64,000 nucleotides of DNA, taken from positions 81,162,627 through 81,226,626 of the forward strand of contig CM076193.1 of the NCBI GenBank assembly GCA_038277395.1, given 5' to 3'. Each line of letters begins with the position of its first letter. Position 1 is the first letter of the stretch. Position numbers and translations under genes: made by a program. The stretch comes from Dryocosmus kuriphilus (Eukaryota > Arthropoda > Insecta > Hymenoptera > Cynipidae). Below the pieces are notes generated by a model. That model worked only from the letters and a program-made list of their open reading frames with translations. It made no database searches and had not been told where the DNA came from. Positions 56,112-64,000 of this stretch are shown in pieces.

Positions 56112-56713
56112 AACCCGCCCTGGAATTCCAACAATCGTCCTCGGTTGTTACCAGTGTCCGACGTTGATGCTTCCCCCGTGCCAAACACACTGATGGAATA
56201 TCCATGCATCGCAGATAGGAATTAGGTTACATTATATCATGTTGACTAAAGTATGGTTACAGATACGCTAATAGGAGAATTCGCTTGCACACGTTTTAGT
56301 AGTAGGATTCCTTATTACTAGTTAAGATTAAAGATCACTCTTCAGCCACAACCAACTTATTGTTTATGTTTCAGATAATATAATCATATCCCATACCACT
56401 GCTGTTATTTCGAGGCACTTTCTGTGGGACTTCATTCCCTTTTTATATATCACCACACTACACTGGCGCAGCAACAGGAACCGTTCGGTGTTGAAATCCA
56501 CTTAACTACAGTACTGGCAATTACGAGAATTCAGGTCCGTAAGGGAATGAATCACCTGTCTATGCGGGTTGCAAGGTCTGCTTCGGCATCCTTATCCTTG
56601 ATGCTGCTGACGGTAAATTGTCGAACGAGGTTTCGTTTATGTCCTGGTGAGATCGATTTTTAGAGATCTTGTCTTCACTGATAGAAGGGTCATCGTGAAC
56701 ATTTCCTGACGAG
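56112..56713 (-). other. 3' untranslated region between env and LTR
   Basis: A frame at 56811-56560 overlaps the env end in another phase and is Ser/Asp-rich. It may be the original env cytoplasmic tail reached before a frame change, or chance. Confidence 0.4.
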
Positions 56714-58712
56714 TCATGAGATGGTTCCGTGATTGCCTGCCTGAACCTGAAGTTCTTCCAAAGCAGACAGAGAAGATGATTGACCAGGCTGTCCCTGACG
56801 TTGAGATTCACTAGATACTGTTTGAAGAGAGGATTGCTTCCTTTTCGAGGTATTTAGGACACAACAACATCGGCGAAGTGACGGCGTGTTGATAAGAGCG
56901 GCTCTACCGAAGTAGAGTACTATTAGTATTGACAGCAATGCCAGACCGGCAAAGGAGCCGTGTATTAACGAGGTGTGGCTGGATTGTTCTTGCCGCTGCA
57001 TACTAAGATCGTATAGCTCTTGTTCCAATTGTTCCAAATTTTTATCTCCTTCCTTGTAGGAGAGCAGGTTCGCATCCTGCAGAGAAGTTGTGGTGGTTAG
57101 GCCTGCCAACTGGGAGAAATTTCGAACGTGTTGTAATTTTGAAGATAATTTGGAAAGGTCCAGATGAATCTGTGGTTCATATATTGTTACTATTTGCTCA
57201 TGAACTGGTTCCAATCCTGGTAGCGTCACCATAGTTGTTTTTAAATTACACCCTAGCGCAATTTGGATTAATCCCAAGCCTTGGAGATTAAAATGAAGAG
57301 CAGGTTCCGTAGAGCAATGCAATTCTGCGTGTATTGAATTAGGTATTGAGTATATCCAACCACTTAGAGATGGTATGATCTTCCAATAAGGCTGAGATTC
57401 GAATGACACTTGTATGTCGCACGACCGGAAGGTTTTCAAGGATGGACTGAGCAGAAGTTGAGACTCACAGGTTTTATGAGCGGCGGTCTCATAAATGGGG
57501 AACATGCCTGGGCATAAAAGGTAGTTGTTCATCCTTCTACATAGGGCATGCTCAACCTGGGTTATTAGCATGTAAGTTCGCTCGGATTCCTCCATGATTA
57601 GATATGCGAATTTTGATCTTACATACGCCCTTCCCATTCTGGTTTCTAAAATCGGTTGTCGTACTGGAAGTGGATGCATTCCATAAATAGTGTAGTCGGT
57701 TTTATCAATTAGTGGGATGTCCAATACAACGTAGAGGTGTACCGTTTCTGCAGTCAATGGTCACTACAGCGATTTTTGCTAATTCCTCTATGCTCACACG
57801 GGGTCCTGGTACTGGGAAGGCCACTTTGGGTGCGTGGTCTTGGACATCGCGATATACTGGTTCTAATTGTTCGGATGTTAGCAGCGCTGAATGCAGTTCT
57901 CCTTTTCTTGCCTTCTGGACAACATCCATTATCCGGTCACCTGATCGAACATACTCGTCCACTCCATTTCCTATAGCATGTAGTAGCTTGGACAGGGCAT
58001 AAGAATAGGTTAGATTGGTAACTATTGTCGATATTCCATTCACGTGTGTTAGAAGAAGGTTTAGCTCGTTCTGCAACTGCTGCTGTCGATGTTCGTGGCC
58101 TTCGGTGATTCGGTGCAAGTCCTCCAATTGGGATCGGATGACATGTGTTTGTCGACCGATCATGTGGGACAAATTCGCTTGAGCGAGATTAAGGTCGTCA
58201 ATCTTCGATTCTATGGCTTGTCCGTCTTCATAGGTCAACAATCCTGCTACTGGCCCTACGATTCCTCCTATAAATCCTAACAGGGGGGTGGTTCTTCGTG
58301 CTCGCATGCCGTGCGGCAAACGCGAGATCCGATTCTTATTATGGTGATAGGCCAGTTCGCTGATCTCTCTTTCTATGTCACTTCTAATTCGCTCCGCGAT
58401 TCCCAGCTTGTTCTGCATGTTATAGTCCCGTATGATCTGGTTGCAATCTTCTTTCAATTTAGGTGGGCAATAGATTGCTAGTGACTGGTACCGGTCCAGT
58501 ATCTCTGTCAAGGAATCCTGGAATCTGCTGACATTCAAGAAAGTGTTAATCCTCCAATGGCTGACAATTCGCCTCATGGGCCCTTGGTTCTCGTAAAATA
58601 TGCCAGTACTGGCCTGGAACTGGAGATGCTGGTACCTTGGGCCGGCAGAAGTGTTGATTGTCGGAGCGATATACATAATCACTAACATTAGTGATAGATT
58701 ATGGCGGTACAT
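56714..58712 (-). pseudogene. Envelope-like glycoprotein gene in two overlapping frames
   Basis: The first frame (58712-57705, ATG) has a signal peptide (~4-23), a furin-type RARR at 137-140 followed by a hydrophobic Gly-rich stretch (GFIGGIVGPVAGLL) placed as a fusion peptide, then heptad-like and Asn-glycosylation sites. The second frame (57757-56714, opening with TTG) has Cys-rich ectodomain sequence, a Leu/Gln coiled segment near 240-258 and a membrane span at ~268-288 (FAGLALLSILIVLYFG), then a Cys/Ser/Gln-rich tail. Domain order matches the F-type envelope of insect errantiviruses. The two parts overlap by 53 bp in different frames, so the gene is broken by a small indel in this copy, unless a frameshift is programmed. 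Such proteins act as membrane fusion glycoproteins when intact. Confidence 0.75.
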
Positions 58713-58785
58713 GGCTTCCGCGTATAGATCCTAAAGTGGTACATATAAATATATAGTAGTGATATTTAAGTGCCGAGCATTATTC

Positions 58786-61700
58786 CTAACAATAAGTTGT
58801 TAAGAGCTTATCGGCGTGCTTTGTGAACCTTGTACCATCGTCGGCTTCAAGGATTACATTATGATTTTCCGTGAAACCTACGATGGTATAAGTTCCAGTA
58901 GCTCTTTTGTCGAATTTATTTTTACGCACGTCCTTGAATATGATCACCTTATCGCCAATCACCGCATTTAGGGGACGTACCTTTTCATCATAACGCAGTT
59001 TCGAACGTTCTTTTGCTTGAATCATGTTTTTAGCCGCGATCTTTTGGATTTCGTGGAGTCGAATAACCAAGTCGCGGAGATAGGATCCGTACGTTTCCAC
59101 TTTATCGGCAGGCGGAAACGAGCTGGGTATTCGCGCGACGCGTCCGTAGAGCAATTCGAAAGGAGTGAAATTTGTGGCTTCGTGAACGGACGTATTATAA
59201 GCAAACATGGCGAAAGGTAACAATCGGTCCCAGTCGTCAAAATCCTCGGCGTAATGTTTTATATAATCCGTGAGGACGATGTGACTGCGCTCCAGTGAAC
59301 CGTTGGTTTGGGGCCGATATCCAGAAGTTGTCAATTGCTTGACTCCGAATATCTTCTCCAATTTCCTCATTAATTTGCTTATAAAACTCCCTCCACGATC
59401 CGTAAGAATGCATCGTGGTGCGCCGTATTGCGCGAATAGGTTTTGAGCCACGGCGTGCGCGATGGTCGAGGCATTTAGATTTGGTATCGGTACAGCGATA
59501 CATAATTTTGAAAAATTATCCTGCATGGTGAGAATATGCCTATTACCGTTGGGCGTCGTAGCTAGCTTGCCTACAGTATCGAGAGATACCCTATCGAACA
59601 CTCCAAGAGGTGTGTCAGTGATGACCATGGGTTCTCGGGTACGCGCTCTTATTAATTTATTCTCGAGGCAACTTTGACATTCGCGAATATATTTGATTAC
59701 ATCATTGCGTAGCCCCGGCCAAGTGTACCGTTCTCGGATGCGACGATAGGTCTTCGTTACACCCTTATGTCCGGTTAATAAACTATCATGATATTCTGCG
59801 ATTATTTTTAAACGCAAGTCCTCCGGAGGTACTTCTAACTTTCCGTGACATAAGGTGATAGTGGGTGGGCCACCTCGGAATATGGCTGACAGCAACTCGG
59901 ACATTTTGTTTTGTGGTATATTACCCAGTAAATCACTGGAGTTTGCCATACGACATGTTTCGCAGCGGTCACGTTCCAATGCCACCCTCAGATTCTGTAG
60001 ACCGATCGTTACTTCTCTCCAATCCACAGCATCGAAATGATTTCGCTGGATGACTATGGAGTACACTCTATATTTACCTGACGGAGTAACTAATATTTGA
60101 CCCTTCTTTGGTCTTTTCTCCCATAAGTCCTGGGGATTAATGCGCTCAGTAGCCATAAGTAACTTAAATATGGGATTCGTAGGTTCGCAGTCTTCGGAAA
60201 TGAAGTGGGCATAATTATCGCGACGATAACTCAGTGGCTCACTCCATTCGTGACGCACCGAACTGGCTGATTGCATTAGGGGTTCTCTCATCAGAGTGCT
60301 ATCCTGATCCGTCCGCCTAGCTTCTTCTTGTCCTGGCTGGGGAGTGGGAGGATCGATGTACGGCACTTCTACGTCAATAGTGGTCCTTGAAGAATTAGCT
60401 TCTGAGTGGGTTGTAGAAGCGTCATCTTGAGCGGTTTCCTCTCTCAAGGACATGGCCATCAAGTTCTTCTTTGCAGGCCTTGTCTTGCAAGTTGCGGAAA
60501 GCTGTCTGTCCCCTTCGGACATTTCAGGAGTAGACCTTGCAAATGGCATAGGTAATGTCTGAGGAGTTTGAAACAACGATCTTCGAGATGGTTGTTGTCC
60601 GATGATTGGAGATTCTATAAATTCAGGTACATCATGAAATCGCACAGTACCTTTTGGTTGGTTGACTTCTTGTGAGGACTTATATGGGTCCTTACATGCA
60701 GGAGGGATGTCCTTTTTCTCCGACCTTGTTCTTTTATTAAGGTGTTCCTGAAATGATTTCAGGAAGTTGTTTACTCTTTCGGGCAGTGGATCATCTGTTT
60801 CCGTGCAAGGGTCCATGTTTTGTAAACGTAATAAAAGGTCTTGATCCTCTTCGCCTTCAGAGACTGCTGTAATTTCTACGTGCACGGGTTCGATAGCGGA
60901 AGGTCGTTCTAAATCCTCGTCATCCCAAAAATAGGACTGATGATCGTTGAGGGATTGGTCAAATTTCTCTATAGATTTTTGCACTGTAGCACGAATTTCT
61001 GACAAACGAGGTTCATGGGGTCGTGTATCGAAGCTAGGTTCCCCATTGTTGTCGTCGCTATCTTCGTCACTACTAGTACAGTTAGGACTAACATCAACAA
61101 TGATGGTTGAGAATGGTCCCATTGATTCATCTATCCTGTCCTTTTGGAACGTGCTACTCTCAGGGTGCTCAGTGATCATCGTATTATATTTCTTGATCCC
61201 TGCCCGAGCTAGTTGGTCCGCGGCCTCGTTGCCTTCGATACCTTGATGGCTTGGGACATGATTCCAAGTTATATCCAACGGTGCTAAAGCTTCCCGTAAC
61301 TCTTCGAACTCAGCTCGATTAACGACAGGTTTTCCATCAGCAGTTTTCCATCCATTGGCCTCCCAAATAGGGAGCCACTGGGTACAACTATTGATGAGAA
61401 ACTTGGAGTCGGTGAATATGCTTAATCTTTTGATCCCGTTTTCACTGGACTTTTTCGCAGCAGCCGTGGCTGCCTGAATCTCTGCAGCGTTGTTCGTCTG
61501 CCTACCTTGGGCGGGCTTGGAAATGTTCCAAGGGTGATCCGGGCCGAACCACACACCCACGCCTCCTTCGGGTTCTCCCTTGCTATTGTAGGTGCAAGCT
61601 CCATCTATATATACTTCGGTGGGCTTATCACATAGGGTGGGAAACCATGGATTTGGCAAATAGGGTGGTGCGCTCTTAGGAGCTGGTTCCTTTTTTCGAG

Positions 61701-64000
61701 CCATAATGACGGGTTTTATACTCGGCAATACACTATGATCTCTTCGATAAACCGGGGGATCAGACTCATCACTGTTTCCTCCTTCCGAGGAAGCGTCATC
61801 GTATGAGGAGTTCTCGCGGCTGTGAGTAGGGGTTTTGGTCCCTTCTGGCACACGTGCCCGTCGTCGGAGTCGAGTTGCTATCCCACTCTGATCGAGGGGT
61901 AGTTTCTTATGATATGCTGAAGGTTGATAAGTCTCATCCGAGTCCTCAGCAGTAGTTATCCCTGACAACCGCGAAGAGCGAGGACCTAGAGTACCCTTTT
62001 GAAACTGTCTTGATTTCATATCGGTACCCGAGATACCTGAGCTGCGCCCGGTAGCAGATTTTAGTAGAGTGGGTTTTCCTGAGGCCTTACTAACTACTGT
62101 CTGCATGGGGGCGGTGGTTCTCGTACGAACAGTTCTTTGCCTTGTTGCTTCCGAACTGTCGGCCAAGTCCTCGTTAGTCGACTGAGAAGATTGTGTAACT
62201 TGCGTCTGCGTGGCACGGCCTAGGATAGGCTTTGAAAGGGGGCCTGTAGTTTTGGTGCCCTCTTGCACCTTGCTTTCTTTTGTCGTTGATTTTAACGGCA
62301 AGGCCCGATAGAAGATGGGGGTGCTACCTTGTCCCGGAGCCATCCCCAATTCCTCGTCCTGGGTTCGATTACTGGAAGGGGTAACCGCATCTGTGCTTGC
62401 GCCGTTTCCTTTGCCCTCATTGTCACTGGGTGTTTGTGCCCGTGAGTTTAATACGTTAGCGTCAACCTGTTCACGCCCGATCAGGAGGAGGTGATCTTCT
62501 AGTCCTACCGGATTTCCCGATAAGGCTTCCACTCCTCGATTGAGTTTTCCTTTTTTGTACTCAAAGATGTATTGATAATCTTTGAGCCGATGCCTCCAGC
62601 GAACCAGTCGTGGTCCTGGATTTTCAGCATACGTAATCCAGTGGACAGGTTCATGGTCGCAGGCCAGAATAAACTCTCTTCCGTACAGATAGGGGCGGAA
62701 ATTAGTGACCGAGTGTAGCACGGCTAAGCACTCCTTCTCTGTCGTTTCAAATCGTTGCTCCACGTTGGTCATTATTTTAGAAAAATAAGCTACAGGCATG
62801 TCCATTTTATCGTACTCTTGGGTTAGTACGGCCCCAACCGCATACTCCGAAGCATCGGTGGTCAATTTGAATCGTTTAGCGAAGTTAGGATATTTCAGGA
62901 TGGGTTCCGCACACAGATAGTTACGCAATTTCTGAAAGTTCTCGTTCTGTTCATGTCCCCATTTGAATTTGGAGTCTTTCTTCAATAGGTCAGCCAATGG
63001 TTTAGCAAGTTTAGCGTAGTTCTCAATGAACCGACGATAATATCCTGATAATCCAAGGAACTGTCGGAGATCACATTTGTCGGGTTGGAGCTTTAGATTG
63101 GCATCTCGCAACCTTTTAAATAGCCTTCTTGCTTTCTTATCGTGCTCCTCCAGAGTTTCTGAGTGAAGCACGATGTCATCCAGGTAAACAAACGCCTCAA
63201 TCCCGAGCATCCCCTTAAGGACGGTGTCCATGAGCCTCTGGAATGTTGCGGGGGCGTTTTTGATACCCATGGGCATTCTCATATATTCAAAATGGCCCCT
63301 TGGCGTTGAGAAAGCAGTTTTGGCTCGATCGTCAGGATGAGTCTCAATCTGATGATATCCGCTGGCAAGATCAAACACTGAAAAGTATTGAGCTTTGCCC
63401 AATTGGTCCAGGATATCTGTTATGTTAGGTAATGGATATGCATCCCCTATCACCTGAGCATTCAGTGCTCTATAATCAATCACCACTCTGAATTTTCTTT
63501 CCCCAGAAGCATCCGCCTTCTTTGGAATAATCATGACTGGTGAGCTATAGGGTGACCTGGATGGCGATATTATACCACTTTTCAGTTGTTTTTCTATCTG
63601 AATTGCCAACTGTTTCTGAGCTTCGGGTGCATGACGATATTGTTTCTTGGAAATGATGACATCGCTTGTCGTGGGGATCCTGTGCTGCACCTTGTTGGTT
63701 ACAGATAAAATTTCGCCATTTACGTGGAATATATCAGGATAATCTCTGACCCATCCTTGGACCACATCTTGTTCTGGCCCATTTAAATGGGATACATGGA
63801 GACTCTTGAAGACCCGTTCCTCTCTCGGAACTGGTGGTTCTTCAAGGTTCTTATTTTCTTCGTAGCATGATTCAGAATATTCGGAATCCTCTCCTGGAAA
63901 TTCACAATATTCGAAAGGAATAAGTTCCTGTGTCGGTAGCTCGAATTCTACATCTTCCTCGTTGGTGTTGTATGCGTAGGCATAGCATACCCCATTGTGA
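58786..64000 (-). CDS. Ty3/gypsy pol with two RNase H domains (5' end outside window)
   Basis: Open from the window edge to TAA at 58786; residues below count from GTG 63765, an arbitrary mark. RT: ~70-230, D132 (FDLASGYHQI) and YLDD 194-197. After KLQPDKC (~225-231) the text jumps to LRQFLGLSGYYRR, missing ~35-40 residues usual for gypsy RT. RNase H 1: ~300-418, with D304, E345 and D370 but E413 (GVEAL) where Asp is expected. Linker ~420-700, polar. RNase H 2: ~716-857, a cellular-type RNase HI with D721 (YIDGACTYN), E762 (NNAAEIQAA), D786 (FTDSKF), H840 (VPSHQG) and D850 (NEAADQLAR), all present. Linker ~870-1255. Integrase: H1326, H1333, C1363, C1366; D1396, D1456, E1492 (D-35-E); C-terminal domain to 1659. 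Open throughout, but the RT deletion makes activity doubtful. Confidence 0.85.
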   Translation of the reverse strand, partial: HNGVCYAYAYNTNEEDVEFELPTQELIPFEYCEFPGEDSEYSESCYEENKNLEEPPVPREERVFKSLHVSHLNGPEQDVVQGWVRDYPDIFHVNGEILSVTNKVQHRIPTTSDVIISKKQYRHAPEAQKQLAIQIEKQLKSGIISPSRSPYSSPVMIIPKKADASGERKFRVVIDYRALNAQVIGDAYPLPNITDILDQLGKAQYFSVFDLASGYHQIETHPDDRAKTAFSTPRGHFEYMRMPMGIKNAPATFQRLMDTVLKGMLGIEAFVYLDDIVLHSETLEEHDKKARRLFKRLRDANLKLQPDKCDLRQFLGLSGYYRRFIENYAKLAKPLADLLKKDSKFKWGHEQNENFQKLRNYLCAEPILKYPNFAKRFKLTTDASEYAVGAVLTQEYDKMDMPVAYFSKIMTNVEQRFETTEKECLAVLHSVTNFRPYLYGREFILACDHEPVHWITYAENPGPRLVRWRHRLKDYQYIFEYKKGKLNRGVEALSGNPVGLEDHLLLIGREQVDANVLNSRAQTPSDNEGKGNGASTDAVTPSSNRTQDEELGMAPGQGSTPIFYRALPLKSTTKESKVQEGTKTTGPLSKPILGRATQTQVTQSSQSTNEDLADSSEATRQRTVRTRTTAPMQTVVSKASGKPTLLKSATGRSSGISGTDMKSRQFQKGTLGPRSSRLSGITTAEDSDETYQPSAYHKKLPLDQSGIATRLRRRARVPEGTKTPTHSRENSSYDDASSEGGNSDESDPPVYRRDHSVLPSIKPVIMARKKEPAPKSAPPYLPNPWFPTLCDKPTEVYIDGACTYNSKGEPEGGVGVWFGPDHPWNISKPAQGRQTNNAAEIQAATAAAKKSSENGIKRLSIFTDSKFLINSCTQWLPIWEANGWKTADGKPVVNRAEFEELREALAPLDITWNHVPSHQGIEGNEAADQLARAGIKKYNTMITEHPESSTFQKDRIDESMGPFSTIIVDVSPNCTSSDEDSDDNNGEPSFDTRPHEPRLSEIRATVQKSIEKFDQSLNDHQSYFWDDEDLERPSAIEPVHVEITAVSEGEEDQDLLLRLQNMDPCTETDDPLPERVNNFLKSFQEHLNKRTRSEKKDIPPACKDPYKSSQEVNQPKGTVRFHDVPEFIESPIIGQQPSRRSLFQTPQTLPMPFARSTPEMSEGDRQLSATCKTRPAKKNLMAMSLREETAQDDASTTHSEANSSRTTIDVEVPYIDPPTPQPGQEEARRTDQDSTLMREPLMQSASSVRHEWSEPLSYRRDNYAHFISEDCEPTNPIFKLLMATERINPQDLWEKRPKKGQILVTPSGKYRVYSIVIQRNHFDAVDWREVTIGLQNLRVALERDRCETCRMANSSDLLGNIPQNKMSELLSAIFRGGPPTITLCHGKLEVPPEDLRLKIIAEYHDSLLTGHKGVTKTYRRIRERYTWPGLRNDVIKYIRECQSCLENKLIRARTREPMVITDTPLGVFDRVSLDTVGKLATTPNGNRHILTMQDNFSKLCIAVPIPNLNASTIAHAVAQNLFAQYGAPRCILTDRGGSFISKLMRKLEKIFGVKQLTTSGYRPQTNGSLERSHIVLTDYIKHYAEDFDDWDRLLPFAMFAYNTSVHEATNFTPFELLYGRVARIPSSFPPADKVETYGSYLRDLVIRLHEIQKIAAKNMIQAKERSKLRYDEKVRPLNAVIGDKVIIFKDVRKNKFDKRATGTYTIVGFTENHNVILEADDGTRFTKHADKLLTTYC

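Overview
This is a 64 kb stretch of eukaryotic, almost certainly insect, nuclear DNA that consists nearly entirely of transposable elements in AT-rich background. A hymenopteran is plausible, judging by the mix of mariner, RTE, R4/Dong-like, Crypton and env-bearing gypsy elements, but that is inference. I see no bacterial or organellar gene and no complete single-copy host gene. Two short open segments, at 21.1-21.3 kb (THAP-like first exon) and 39.6 kb (possible last exon), are the only candidates for host-type genes.

Layout. 0-2.9 kb: 3' half of a decayed Ty3/gypsy element and the start of its LTR. 3.6-4.3 kb: hAT-like end and a foldback palindrome. 5.5-11.5 kb: a nested complex. It holds a mariner-like element with ~580 bp inverted arms, a truncated transposase, a tandem array of tRNA-like units and a hAT MITE with a perfect 8 bp target duplication, followed by a 1.1 kb palindrome. 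12.3-15.6 kb: an R4/Dong-like LINE with a restriction-like endonuclease, downstream of a TAA microsatellite. 15.8-17.0 kb: another foldback. 17-25.6 kb: AT-rich DNA with degenerate repeats. 25.7-29.6 kb: a 3.9 kb DNA transposon whose ~700 bp arms each hold five ~120 bp subrepeats, with a near-intact transposase-like gene of a family I cannot assign. 30.1-34.4 kb: a second long-arm DNA transposon with a frameshifted zinc-finger/Cys-rich gene, whose inverted arms include the gene's own 3' end.

40.4-47.4 kb: a compound LINE insertion. An ORF1-bearing, ORF2-deleted copy and a full-length (decayed) copy lie head to tail between a single exact 15 bp target duplication. 48.3-50.2 kb: an apparently intact two-exon tyrosine recombinase (Crypton-like). 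51.2-53.7 kb: an RTE LINE split by a 1,257 bp mariner. 56-64 kb: an env-bearing gypsy (errantivirus-like) element on the minus strand. Its pol carries two RNase H domains, the first with a substituted catalytic Asp and the second complete, and a deletion inside reverse transcriptase.

The most interesting items are the dual-RNase H pol, the compound LINE with one target duplication, the two long-inverted-repeat DNA transposons with unassigned transposase-like genes, and the tRNA-like array that flips orientation inside a mariner-like element. Start positions of several open frames are GTG or TTG codons rather than ATG. For those the true start is unknown and is said so in the entry.
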